Shown: one piece after another, positions 52,518-60,512 of the stretch | How positions within the stretch are numbered: the first letter of the stretch is position 1 | Layout: the number at the start of each line of letters is the position of its first letter | Source: JBCBSP01 sp039819095 | GTDB taxonomy: Bacteria > Pseudomonadota > Alphaproteobacteria > Caulobacterales > Maricaulaceae | Length of the DNA stretch: 64,000 nucleotides | Assembly: GCA_039819095.1 (NCBI GenBank) | Contig: JBCBSP010000003.1 | Span: forward strand, 310,001 to 374,000 | Direction: 5' to 3' | Notes under the pieces: model-generated | Database searches by the model: none | Told to the model about the DNA's origin: nothing | The model's input: only the letters and a program-made list of their open reading frames with translations | Made by a program: the position numbers and the translations under genes

Positions 52518-54458
52518 ATGTATCGTCATAACGCGATGAAGATCAGCCTCGCCGCGCTCGCCGCTGCGGGGCTCTGCGCCGCCGCTTTCGCGCAGGAAGG
52601 CCCTGAACGGGTCACCGAGGGCAATCTGGTGATGGAGAACATCCCCGAAGTGCCCGCCGAGGTGCGCGAGCGCCTTCAGCAATTCCAGAATATCCGCGGC
52701 GCCGGCTTCTCCGATTTTGCGCCCGATGGCGGGGTCTACATCACCACCCGCTTCGGCGAGACCAGCCAGATTCACCATGTCGCCGAGCCGATGGGCATGC
52801 GCCGGCAGATCACCTTCTATGACGAGCCGACCGGCGGCGCGAACGTGCGTCCGGACGGGTCGGGATTATTCGCCTTCTCCAAGGATATTGGCGGGGACGA
52901 GTATTTTCAGGGCTTCCTCTACGATCCTGAGACCGCGAGCGCGTCGACCTTCACCGAGGCGGACACCCGCAACGGGTCTTTGAGCTGGTCTGACGACGGC
53001 GCGCAGATCGCCTGGTACCGGTCAACCCCGGGCGAGGCGGACTGGGATATTCTCATCGCCGACCCGTCCGATGCCTCCAGCCGTCGCGTCGCCCTTGAAG
53101 GCGAAGGCGCGATGATCCCCGGCGACTGGTCGAGCGATGGCGAGCAGCTGGTCGTGGTTCGCTATTACTCCATCACCCATTCGGATCTCTACGTGCTGGA
53201 TATCGAGGCCGGCGAACTGACCGAGATCAATCCGGATGTCGACGTCGCCTATGCCGCGGCCGAATTCGCGCCGGGCGGCGACAGCCTGTATGTCATCACC
53301 GATGAGGGTTCCGATTTCCGCCGCATCGTGGAAATCACAATCGAGGATGGCGAGCAGCGCATCATCACGCCGGATCTCGGCTGGGATGTGGAATCCATGG
53401 ATCTGTCCCCGGACGGGTCGAAGCTGGTCTACACCGTCAATGTCGGCGGCGTGGAAGAGTTGCGCATGATCGATCCCCAGACCGGCGAGGCGCTTAGCGT
53501 TCCCGATCTCCCCATCGGCCTGATCGGCGGGCTCCAGTTTGATAATGCGGGCGAGCGTCTGGGCTTCACCCATGTCTCCTCGCAATCGCCCGGTGACGCC
53601 TGGACATATGATCTGGCGAGCGAAGCGCTGACCCGCTGGACGATGTCGGAAGTCGGCGGGCTGGACACAGCAGGCTTCATCCAGCCGGAGCTGATCAGCT
53701 TTGAAAGCTTTGACGGGCTGGAAATCCCATCCTTCTACTACCCGGCCGCCGGTGAAGGACCGCATCCGGTCATCATCGACATTCATGGCGGTCCGGAAAG
53801 CCAGGAACGCCCCGGCTTCAACACCTCCATCCAGTACTGGGCAAGCGAGCTGGGCGTTTCGGTTCTGGCGCCGAACGTGCGTGGCTCGGCCGGCTACGGC
53901 AAGGAATATGTCGCACTGGATAACGAGTTTAACCGTGAGGACTCGGTGCGCGATATCGGCGCGCTTCTGGACTGGATCGCTGAACAGCCTGAACTCGATG
54001 AGAACCGCGTCGTGGTCTATGGCGGCTCTTATGGCGGCTATATGGTGCTGGCGAGCCTGGTTCACTATTCCGACCGGTTGGCCGGCGGGGTGAATATTGT
54101 CGGCATCTCCAACTTCGTGACCTTCCTTGAGAATACCGAAGGCTATCGCCGCGATCTGCGCCGGGCCGAGTACGGCGATGAGCGTGACCCGGAGATGCGC
54201 GCCCATCTCGAAGCGATCTCGCCGGCTAATCAGGCCGAACGCATCACTGCGCCGCTCTTCATCATCCAGGGCGCCAATGATCCGCGCGTGCCGGCCTCGG
54301 AGGCCGAGCAGATCCTTGCCGCCGTCCGCGAGGCGGGGGGTGACCCCTGGTATCTCTTGGCGCTGGACGAAGGCCACGGCTTCCGCAAGAAGTCCAATCG
54401 GGACTTCCAGCGCGAAACCGAGACGCTCTTCCTTTCCGAGGTGCTGGGTCTGGAATAG
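52518..54458 (+). CDS. S9 family serine peptidase (acylaminoacyl-peptidase/POP type)
   Basis: 646 residues. A signal peptide (cleavage near AFAQ) is followed by a beta-propeller region (about 50-390, several short blade motifs such as DFAPDGGVYITT, SPDGSKLVYTV) and a C-terminal alpha/beta catalytic domain with GGSYGGYMVL (nucleophile Ser), GANDPRVP (Asp) and DEGHGF (His). An oligopeptidase in the periplasm or outside is likely. GGAG is 9 nt before the ATG at 52518. A strong terminator follows. Confidence 0.92.
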   Translation: MYRHNAMKISLAALAAAGLCAAAFAQEGPERVTEGNLVMENIPEVPAEVRERLQQFQNIRGAGFSDFAPDGGVYITTRFGETSQIHHVAEPMGMRRQITFYDEPTGGANVRPDGSGLFAFSKDIGGDEYFQGFLYDPETASASTFTEADTRNGSLSWSDDGAQIAWYRSTPGEADWDILIADPSDASSRRVALEGEGAMIPGDWSSDGEQLVVVRYYSITHSDLYVLDIEAGELTEINPDVDVAYAAAEFAPGGDSLYVITDEGSDFRRIVEITIEDGEQRIITPDLGWDVESMDLSPDGSKLVYTVNVGGVEELRMIDPQTGEALSVPDLPIGLIGGLQFDNAGERLGFTHVSSQSPGDAWTYDLASEALTRWTMSEVGGLDTAGFIQPELISFESFDGLEIPSFYYPAAGEGPHPVIIDIHGGPESQERPGFNTSIQYWASELGVSVLAPNVRGSAGYGKEYVALDNEFNREDSVRDIGALLDWIAEQPELDENRVVVYGGSYGGYMVLASLVHYSDRLAGGVNIVGISNFVTFLENTEGYRRDLRRAEYGDERDPEMRAHLEAISPANQAERITAPLFIIQGANDPRVPASEAEQILAAVREAGGDPWYLLALDEGHGFRKKSNRDFQRETETLFLSEVLGLE

Positions 54459-54485
54459 GCCCCACAGCATTGAAGGCTCGACAGG

Positions 54486-54525
54486 CGCGCGGGGGAGTCC
54501 TTAACTCTCCCGCGCGTTTCTTATT
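54486..54525 (+). terminator. Intrinsic terminator after the S9 peptidase gene
   Basis: A 13-bp stem (CGCGCGGGGGAGT with ACTCTCCCGCGCG, one G-U pair) with loop CCTTA is followed by TTTCTTATT. It lies 28 bp after the S9 stop and before the FKBP ribosome-binding site, so the FKBP-argE pair needs its own promoter or read-through. Confidence 0.9.
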
Positions 54526-54543
54526 GATGCAGGAGTTCCGCCC

Positions 54544-55272
54544 ATGCCTCTCATGCGTTCCTCTCTCACCGCCATCAGCCTCGCTGCGCTTCTCGCGGCC
54601 TGTGGCGGTCCTGCGCCATCCCCCGACGAGGCAGAAGCGCCTGAACCCGGTTCGCCGGACGCGGCTATCGCTGAGGTGACCGACGAAGCTGCGGCGCAGA
54701 TTGAGGAGCTTGAGGCGGCTGCCGCCCAGGCGGCGGACGCGGTGATCGAGCTTGATCCGTTGGCCGCGCTTCTGGCTGAGGCTCGCGCCTGCGAAGGCGG
54801 CGGCGAGGGCCCGATTGATTTCACCCCTGACGCGGCGCCGGCGGATGTGCCCCCGGCCATCCACAACACGGCGGTGGCGACGGCCTATCTGGCGGCGACT
54901 GTGAGCCAGCCTTGCGTCTACACCCTGCCCTCGGGCCTCCAGATTCGCGTCGATCGGGCGAGCGAGGGCGCCTCGCCGAACTCCGGCGATCTGGTCACGG
55001 TGCATTATGAGGGCTGGCTGCCGGACGGCTCGGTGTTTGATTCCTCCTACCAGCGCGGCGAGCCGGCGACCTTCCCGTCCAACCGCCTCATTCGCGGCTG
55101 GGTCGAAGCGCTTCCGCTGATGCGCGTCGGCGAGCACTGGACGCTCTTCATTCCGGCTGATCTCGGCTATGGCGCGCGCGGCACGCCGGGCGGACCGATC
55201 GGGCCGAATTCGGCGCTCAGCTTCACCATCGAGCTCGTCGCCCTGCCCGGCGCCGAGGCCGAACCGCAATAG
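54544..55272 (+). CDS. FKBP-type peptidyl-prolyl isomerase, lipoprotein
   Basis: 242 residues. Lipobox LLAACG (Cys near 20) and a long acidic Ala/Glu/Pro linker precede one FKBP domain: SGDLVTVHYEGWLPDGSVFD, YQRGEPATFPSNRLIRGWVE, HWTLFIPADLGYGARGTPG, and the FTIELV ending. It folds proline-containing envelope proteins; the domain order is like FkpA/Mip but without a clear dimerisation helix. AGGAG precedes the ATG. The next gene starts right after its stop. Confidence 0.92.
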   Translation: MPLMRSSLTAISLAALLAACGGPAPSPDEAEAPEPGSPDAAIAEVTDEAAAQIEELEAAAAQAADAVIELDPLAALLAEARACEGGGEGPIDFTPDAAPADVPPAIHNTAVATAYLAATVSQPCVYTLPSGLQIRVDRASEGASPNSGDLVTVHYEGWLPDGSVFDSSYQRGEPATFPSNRLIRGWVEALPLMRVGEHWTLFIPADLGYGARGTPGGPIGPNSALSFTIELVALPGAEAEPQ

Positions 55273-56433
55273 ATGAGCCGCGCCGCGCCTGATCCGCAGA
55301 ATATCCTCGCGACGCTGATCGGTTTCGACACCACCTCGCGCAACTCCAATCTGGATTTGATCGGGTGGGTGGAGACCTATCTCGCTGATCTTGGAGCGCG
55401 CTGCGAGCGGATTGAGAGCGAGGACGGGCGCAAGGCCAATCTGCACGCCGTGCTTGGCCCGGATGTCGATGGCGGGGTGGTGTTGTCCGGCCATACCGAT
55501 GTGGTCCCGGTGGATGGTCAGGCCTGGTCGTCTGATCCGTTCAAGGCGGAAATCCGGAACGGGAAGCTCTACGGGCGCGGCGCGTGCGACATGAAGGGCT
55601 TCATCGCCTGCACGCTCGCTGCCGCGCCGGACTTCGCCCGGGCGGACCTGAAGCGTCCGGTTCATTTCGCTTTCTCGTACGATGAGGAGGTAGGCTGTCA
55701 GGGCGCCCCGGCCATGATCGAACGGCTGGCCGCTTCCAGCCCGAGGCCCTCCGCCGTCATCGTCGGCGAGCCGACCGACATGCGCGTCGTGACCGGTCAT
55801 AAGGGCCTGTATTCGGTGCGCGTCGAGCTCACCGGCAAGGAGGCTCATTCCAGCCTGGTTGAAGACGGCGCCTGCGCGACCACTCATGCGGTGGCGCTGA
55901 TGCATCATCTTACCGAGGAGGCGGCGCGCCTGGAAGCCGCCGCGCCGCCGGACAGCCCGTTCGACCCGCCTTACGGCACGCTGACCATCGGACGAATGGG
56001 CGGCGGATCAGCGATGAATATCCTAGCGAAAGACGCCTGGTTTGAAGCTTTGATGCGCCCTGCGCCTTGGGATGACGGGCCGGGCCTGGGCGCCCGGCTG
56101 GAAGCCAAAGCGCGCGAAGTCGAAGCTGAGATGCGCAAAACAGCGCCGGATGCGCGCGTGACGGTGGAGCTGATCTCCAACGTGCCACCGCTGCGCCCGG
56201 AAACCGACGGCGAGGCGGAAATGCTCGCCCGCGCCCTAACCGGCGACAACGCCCCGCGCGTGGTCGCTTACGGCACAGAGGGCGGGCAGTTTCAGGACGC
56301 CGGCTTCTCAGCCGTCATTTGCGGGCCCGGCTCGATCGAGCAGGCTCATCAGCCGGACGAGTTCGTCGCGCTTGATCAGCTCGATCAGTGCATGGCGTTC
56401 TTGAAGAAGCTGGAGGCGCGGCTGAGCGCCTAG
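55273..56433 (+). CDS. argE: M20 family deacylase, acetylornithine deacetylase (ArgE) type
   Basis: 386 residues. M20 metal-site motifs: SGHTDVVPVDGQ, YGRGACDMKGFIA and YDEEVGCQGAP (catalytic Glu and metal Glu); dimerisation lid; and the final HQPDEFVALDQLDQC stretch with the last ligand His. The DVV, DMKG and length match ArgE/DapE-like deacylases. ArgE releases ornithine from N-acetylornithine, but a role as a peptide or acylamino-acid deacylase is also possible. It immediately follows the FKBP stop (TAGATG), so both come from one transcript. Confidence 0.85.
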   Translation: MSRAAPDPQNILATLIGFDTTSRNSNLDLIGWVETYLADLGARCERIESEDGRKANLHAVLGPDVDGGVVLSGHTDVVPVDGQAWSSDPFKAEIRNGKLYGRGACDMKGFIACTLAAAPDFARADLKRPVHFAFSYDEEVGCQGAPAMIERLAASSPRPSAVIVGEPTDMRVVTGHKGLYSVRVELTGKEAHSSLVEDGACATTHAVALMHHLTEEAARLEAAAPPDSPFDPPYGTLTIGRMGGGSAMNILAKDAWFEALMRPAPWDDGPGLGARLEAKAREVEAEMRKTAPDARVTVELISNVPPLRPETDGEAEMLARALTGDNAPRVVAYGTEGGQFQDAGFSAVICGPGSIEQAHQPDEFVALDQLDQCMAFLKKLEARLSA

Positions 56434-56810
56434 ACCATCATTTTTACAAGTTTCTCACCGCGCATCAGCGCCGCGTCGGCTTCGTCCCACCGCGCTTCAA
56501 AGGCTTCAAAGAGCGCCGTGCGAGAGGCCTGGCCCATTCGTGCATGGACAACCTGGATCGGATAACCGCGCCTTTTCGTGAAGGCGATAAAATCGCTGTC
56601 GCGTGTAATCACAGCCCGCGACAAGCGTGCAGCGAAATCCGCAATGCCCCGATCATCATGCGAAGAGAGCCCGACTTCGCTGACATGCACGCTGTCGCGC
56701 CGCCGACCCCGCAGCCAGTCCGAGAGCGCAACCGGAAGGTTCTGATCCACAATCAGCCCTGGCCGGCGGTTGAACGCGGCTGGCTGAACGATCAAATCGC
56801 CGGCGACCAT
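56430..56810 (-). CDS. DUF5615 (PIN-like) family protein
   Basis: 126 residues. IVDQNLPVALSDWLRGR, VHVSEVGLSSHDDRGI and AVITRDSDFIAF carry the acidic residues of the PIN-like nuclease fold of DUF5615 toxins. Such proteins usually pair with a DUF433 antitoxin, but here the upstream neighbour is a DUF885 peptidase, with 5 bp between, and no antitoxin is seen. Either the partner was lost, it is elsewhere, or this protein is not a toxin. Confidence 0.75.
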   Translation of the reverse strand: MVAGDLIVQPAAFNRRPGLIVDQNLPVALSDWLRGRRRDSVHVSEVGLSSHDDRGIADFAARLSRAVITRDSDFIAFTKRRGYPIQVVHARMGQASRTALFEAFEARWDEADAALMRGEKLVKMMV

Positions 56811-56815
56811 CCCGC

Positions 56816-58576
56816 CTAGCCGGCCTGCGCGGCCTGCACCTCAATCCACGCCCGCATCTTTGCTTCCAGAGCCGACAGCGGCAGGGCGCCTTCGTCCAGG
56901 ATATGGTCGTGGAAGGCGGCGAGGTTGAAATCCTCGCCCAGCGCCTCGGCGGCGTCGGCGCGCAGCCGGCGGATCAGAAGCTCGCCCGGCTTGTAGGCGA
57001 GCGCCTGCCCGGGCCAGGCGATATAGCGGCTCACTTCGTTGCGGATATTGAACGGGGCGAGCGCGGAGTTCTCCAGGAAGCAGGCTTCGGCCTGATCGCG
57101 GGTCCAGCCATACCAGTGGATCCCGGTGTCCACCACAAGCCGACAGGCGCGCCACATCTCATAGGTCAGCCGTCCGAAATGTTCATACGGCGTTTCATAC
57201 ATGCCCATCTCCACGCCGAGATGCTCGGTATAGAGCGCCCAGCCCTCGCCGAAGGAGGTGATATAGGTCTGTTTGCGAAACTCCGGCACGCCTTCAAGCT
57301 CCTGGGCGATAGCGATCTGGTGGTGGTGGCCGGGCACGGCCTCGTGCACGGTGAGCGCCGGCATTTCATAAAGCGGCCGCTGATTGAGCTGATAGGTGTT
57401 GACCATGTATCCGCCGGCGCGGCCATTATCGGCGTCACCGGGCCAGTAACGCGCCGTGGTGTAGTTCGGCGCCAGCGCGGCCGGCACCGGACGGACGCCG
57501 TAGGACAGGCGCGGCAGGGTGTTGAAGAAGGCCGGCATGGCGTCATCGGCCTTCTTGGACAGATAGGCCGCGACCATCATCAGCTCGCGCTCGGACTGCG
57601 CGTAGAATTGAGGATCGGTGCGCAGGAAATTCACGAACTCCGCGAACGTGCCCTCAAAGCCGGCCTCCTCGATCACCGCATCCATCTCCGTGCGGATGCG
57701 CGCAACCTCCGACAGGCCGAGCTGGTGCACTTCTTCCGGCGTCATCTCCAGCGTGGTGTGGCGTCGAACGAGCTTGCGATAGAACGCCTCCCCGCCCGGC
57801 AGTTCGCGCGCGCCGAGACTGGTGCGCGCAGCCGGAATATAGGTCTCCCGGAAGAAGGCGGAGAGCCGCTCAAAGGCCGGGATGGCGGCGGTCTCGATCG
57901 CAGCGAGGCCGTCAGCGCGCAGCCGTTCGCGTTCAGCCTCCGGCATGGATCCGGGAAGCCCTGCGAAGGGCATGAAGAGGGTGGACTCTTCAGCGCTAAC
58001 GATCTGAGCGTCGATCTGATCGGCGACGCCGTCGAGGATCTCACGCGGCTGGGTCCAGCCGTCATCAATGGCGCGTTGCAGCCAGGCGATCTGCTGGTCC
58101 AGCGCTTGGGGCAATGCGTTGATGCGGGCGATCCAGGCTTCGGCCTCTTCAACCGTGCGCAGCCGCGTCGACAGGGCGGTGAAGGAGGCGCTGGTGTGAA
58201 ACCCGCTATCATTGGTGAAGGGGATGCGCGCCGTCATCGTCTCCGGCAGCGCCGCCGCATCCTCAAGAAGATAACGCAGAACCGTGTAGCTCGCCGGGTC
58301 CGCGCCATTGAGCGCGTCGGCTTCAATCGCGTTCAGCCGCTCCAGAAACGCCGCGCGCTCCGCCACGCGCTGCTCTGCAGCCTCAAACGAGGCGTCCGGC
58401 CAGCGCGCAGCCGCCTCCAGATCACCACGCTGTCCCGCCGCAATCGGATTGTTTGCCGTGCGCCAGGCTTCGTAATCGGCGACCAAAGCCGCGAAGTCTT
58501 CGGCAGGATCGGCGAAAGCCGTCGGGACGAAGGCGGCGGCGAAAGCCAATGAAAAGGCGGTGATCAAGCAGCGCAT
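56816..58576 (-). CDS. DUF885 family exported metallopeptidase-like protein
   Basis: 586 residues. Signal peptide (about 1-22, cut near AFADP). The C-terminal half carries LTVHEAVPGHHHQIA, an HExxxGHH variant of the thermolysin-type zinc motif, plus SFGEGWALYTEHLGVEMGMY, where the glutamate would be the third ligand. The family is thought to be carboxypeptidase- or dipeptidase-like. It probably works with the M16/S9 peptidases in the periplasm. It is downstream of the SDR gene and upstream of the DUF5615 gene. Confidence 0.88.
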   Translation of the reverse strand: MRCLITAFSLAFAAAFVPTAFADPAEDFAALVADYEAWRTANNPIAAGQRGDLEAAARWPDASFEAAEQRVAERAAFLERLNAIEADALNGADPASYTVLRYLLEDAAALPETMTARIPFTNDSGFHTSASFTALSTRLRTVEEAEAWIARINALPQALDQQIAWLQRAIDDGWTQPREILDGVADQIDAQIVSAEESTLFMPFAGLPGSMPEAERERLRADGLAAIETAAIPAFERLSAFFRETYIPAARTSLGARELPGGEAFYRKLVRRHTTLEMTPEEVHQLGLSEVARIRTEMDAVIEEAGFEGTFAEFVNFLRTDPQFYAQSERELMMVAAYLSKKADDAMPAFFNTLPRLSYGVRPVPAALAPNYTTARYWPGDADNGRAGGYMVNTYQLNQRPLYEMPALTVHEAVPGHHHQIAIAQELEGVPEFRKQTYITSFGEGWALYTEHLGVEMGMYETPYEHFGRLTYEMWRACRLVVDTGIHWYGWTRDQAEACFLENSALAPFNIRNEVSRYIAWPGQALAYKPGELLIRRLRADAAEALGEDFNLAAFHDHILDEGALPLSALEAKMRAWIEVQAAQAG

Positions 58577-58598
58577 GAGAGAGCTCCGTTGGTGGACA

Positions 58599-59465
58599 TC
58601 AGCGCTTGAGCGCAGCGGGGGTCAGCCCGAGTTGTTTGGTGATGATGCGATCGGTGATGCGTTTCGGCAGCACGCCGAGCAGCCATTGCTGAAATCCTTC
58701 CGGCGTCACGATCGTGTTCAGTTTGGGCTTACGGTCGATCAGCGCGCGTTCGACGGCTTCGGCCACGCGGTCCGGCGGCAGGCCTTTACGTCCGCGGTCC
58801 AGCATGTAGGCGAGCAGGCGCTGGATCGCGCCGTAATAATCGGTCTTGCGATACTGTTCGGGGTCGACCTCTTCGGCCTTGTCCCAGATCGGCGTCGCAA
58901 TGGGCCCGGGGTTGATCGCGACGACATCAATCTCATACAGCGCCATCTCCCGGCGCAGACCCTGGGTGAAGGCCTCCAGAGCGAACTTGGAACAGGCGTA
59001 GGGCGTCACCAGCGGCGCGGCGTTCAGTCCCGCGACCGATGACATGTTGACGATCCGCCCTTGCGTACCGGACGGGTTGTCGCCGTCGATCATCAAGGGG
59101 ACGAAAGCCTGGGTCACGCGCAGCTGTCCAGTGACATTGATATCAAGCTGACGCTCCATCTCCTCGATCGGCAGATGCAGGAGCGGGCCGGCGACAGCCA
59201 CGCCGGCATTATTGACCAGGCCATTGAGGCGCCGGCCGGAGAGCGCATCGCGCACCGCCGCTGCGCCGGACGCCACGCTCTCGCCATCGGTGACATCAAC
59301 AAAGACGGGCGTCACGCCTTCGATCTCGGCGACCCGGTCGGCATCGCTCTGCTTGCGGACCCCGGCGAAGACCCGCCAGCCAGCGCTTGCGAGGCGTTGG
59401 GCCGCAGCGTAGCCGATGCCGGTCGAAGCGCCGGTTATGAGGACGGTGCGGGCGGCGTCGGTCAT
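58599..59465 (-). CDS. Short-chain dehydrogenase/reductase
   Basis: 288 residues. The cofactor motif TGASTGIGYAAAQRL, the NNAG motif (GLVNNAGVAVAGPLL), the catalytic Ser in MSSVAGL and YACSK (Tyr, Lys) form a classical SDR. The C-terminal 40 residues form an amphipathic end common in SDRs that act on lipids or retinol-like compounds. The substrate is unknown. Divergent from sdhC, with a 242-bp promoter region in between. Confidence 0.9.
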   Translation of the reverse strand: MTDAARTVLITGASTGIGYAAAQRLASAGWRVFAGVRKQSDADRVAEIEGVTPVFVDVTDGESVASGAAAVRDALSGRRLNGLVNNAGVAVAGPLLHLPIEEMERQLDINVTGQLRVTQAFVPLMIDGDNPSGTQGRIVNMSSVAGLNAAPLVTPYACSKFALEAFTQGLRREMALYEIDVVAINPGPIATPIWDKAEEVDPEQYRKTDYYGAIQRLLAYMLDRGRKGLPPDRVAEAVERALIDRKPKLNTIVTPEGFQQWLLGVLPKRITDRIITKQLGLTPAALKR

Positions 59466-59620
59466 GGCGGATCAATCGCTTTCTTGTATAGAGCGTCGGA
59501 GGGTGGCGCGCCTCGGCGCAGGCGTCAATCAAACCGCGTCGGCAAGGTGCGCTGTTACCGTGATGCCCGCCTCTATCAGGCGACTGAAAATCAATCTCAA
59601 TCAAGCCTCAGTCGCGTGCG

Positions 59621-59648
59621 TTGACCTGAAGGCGGCTCGCCTTATTGT
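59621..59648 (+). promoter_or_regulatory. Candidate sigma-70 promoter for sdhCDAB
   Basis: TTGACC (59621-59626) and TATTGT (59643-59648) with a 16-bp spacer lie about 60 bp before the sdhC ATG. The -35 is near perfect and the -10 is moderate. Prediction by pattern only. Confidence 0.45.
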
Positions 59649-59707
59649 CCGGGCATATCCACGCGGTCGTTCCGGCCGCGCCGCCTTGCGATTCCCGGAG
59701 CCTGCCC

Positions 59708-60112
59708 ATGGCCAAGCCGAGCGCTGATCCGCGTCCCATCTCGCCGCACCTTCAGGTGTGGAAATTCCACCCCACCATGGTCTCGTCCATCCTGCACCGC
59801 GCGTCCGGCGTGGTGAATGCGATCGGGCTCGTTCTGGTCTCCATCTGGCTGATCGTCCTGGCCTCCGGGGCGGATGCCTATGCCGGGATGCAGGCCTTTC
59901 TTAGCGGGCCTATCGGCGTTCTGGTCAAGCTCGCCCTGGCCGGTTTCACCCTGTCGCTGGTCTATCATTTCCTGAACGGGATCCGGCACCTCGCCTGGGA
60001 TCTTGGGCTCGGTTTTGACGCCAAGGGCTCCAACCAGCGCTCAATGATCATCTTCATCGCGTCGATCACGCTGACCGCGGTGATCTGGCTGTTCTGCCTG
60101 GAGATTGTCTGA
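59708..60112 (+). CDS. sdhC: Succinate dehydrogenase cytochrome b556 subunit
   Basis: 134 residues. RPISPHLQVWKFHPTMVSSILHR is the SdhC family opening, followed by three membrane helices; the haem-ligand histidine is expected in LVYHFLNGIRHL. Anchors complex II to the membrane with SdhD and forms part of the ubiquinone site. The ATG at 59708 is used. Its stop overlaps the sdhD start (TGATG). Confidence 0.95.
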   Translation: MAKPSADPRPISPHLQVWKFHPTMVSSILHRASGVVNAIGLVLVSIWLIVLASGADAYAGMQAFLSGPIGVLVKLALAGFTLSLVYHFLNGIRHLAWDLGLGFDAKGSNQRSMIIFIASITLTAVIWLFCLEIV

Positions 60113-60489
60113 TGAGCGATTTTCGCACCCCGCTGGCGCGGGCTCGCGGACTGGGCTCCGCCAAGAGCGGGGTCGGCCATTTCATCGGCCAGCGCGTCAG
60201 CGCGGTGGCTCTGGTTCTGCTTGTGCCCATCTTCGCCTGGTCGCTGGCCAAGCACGGCTTTGGCGATTACGAGGCCGCGCGCGCCTGGATCGCCTCGCCG
60301 CTGGGCGCAATCGTGACGCTTCTGACGCTGACCGCCGGATTCTATCACGCCCGGCTGGGGCTGCAGGTGGTCATCGAGGACTATATCCATACATCAACAA
60401 CCAAGACGGTTCTGCTGCTGGCCAATACGCTGGTCGCAGCGGGGCTCTGGCTGGCAACGCTTTACGCGATCCTTTCGGTCGCGGCTTAG
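60112..60489 (+). CDS. sdhD: Succinate dehydrogenase membrane anchor subunit
   Basis: 125 residues with three membrane helices. N-terminal TPLARARGLGSAKSGVGHFIGQR and FYHARLGLQVVIEDYIH (haem-ligand-type His) are typical alphaproteobacterial SdhD. Translationally coupled to sdhC. Followed by 23 bp and sdhA. Confidence 0.95.
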   Translation: MSDFRTPLARARGLGSAKSGVGHFIGQRVSAVALVLLVPIFAWSLAKHGFGDYEAARAWIASPLGAIVTLLTLTAGFYHARLGLQVVIEDYIHTSTTKTVLLLANTLVAAGLWLATLYAILSVAA

Positions 60490-60512
60490 CAAGCAAGAGG
60501 CGCCCTTAGATC

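Noticed and set aside
53022..54470. Antisense open frame opposite the S9 peptidase
   Set aside because: The sense strand carries a full S9 catalytic triad and propeller; the antisense frame has no motif or start signal.
56903..58552. Long antisense open frame opposite the DUF885 gene
   Set aside because: A shadow frame; the opposite strand has a signal peptide and zinc motif.
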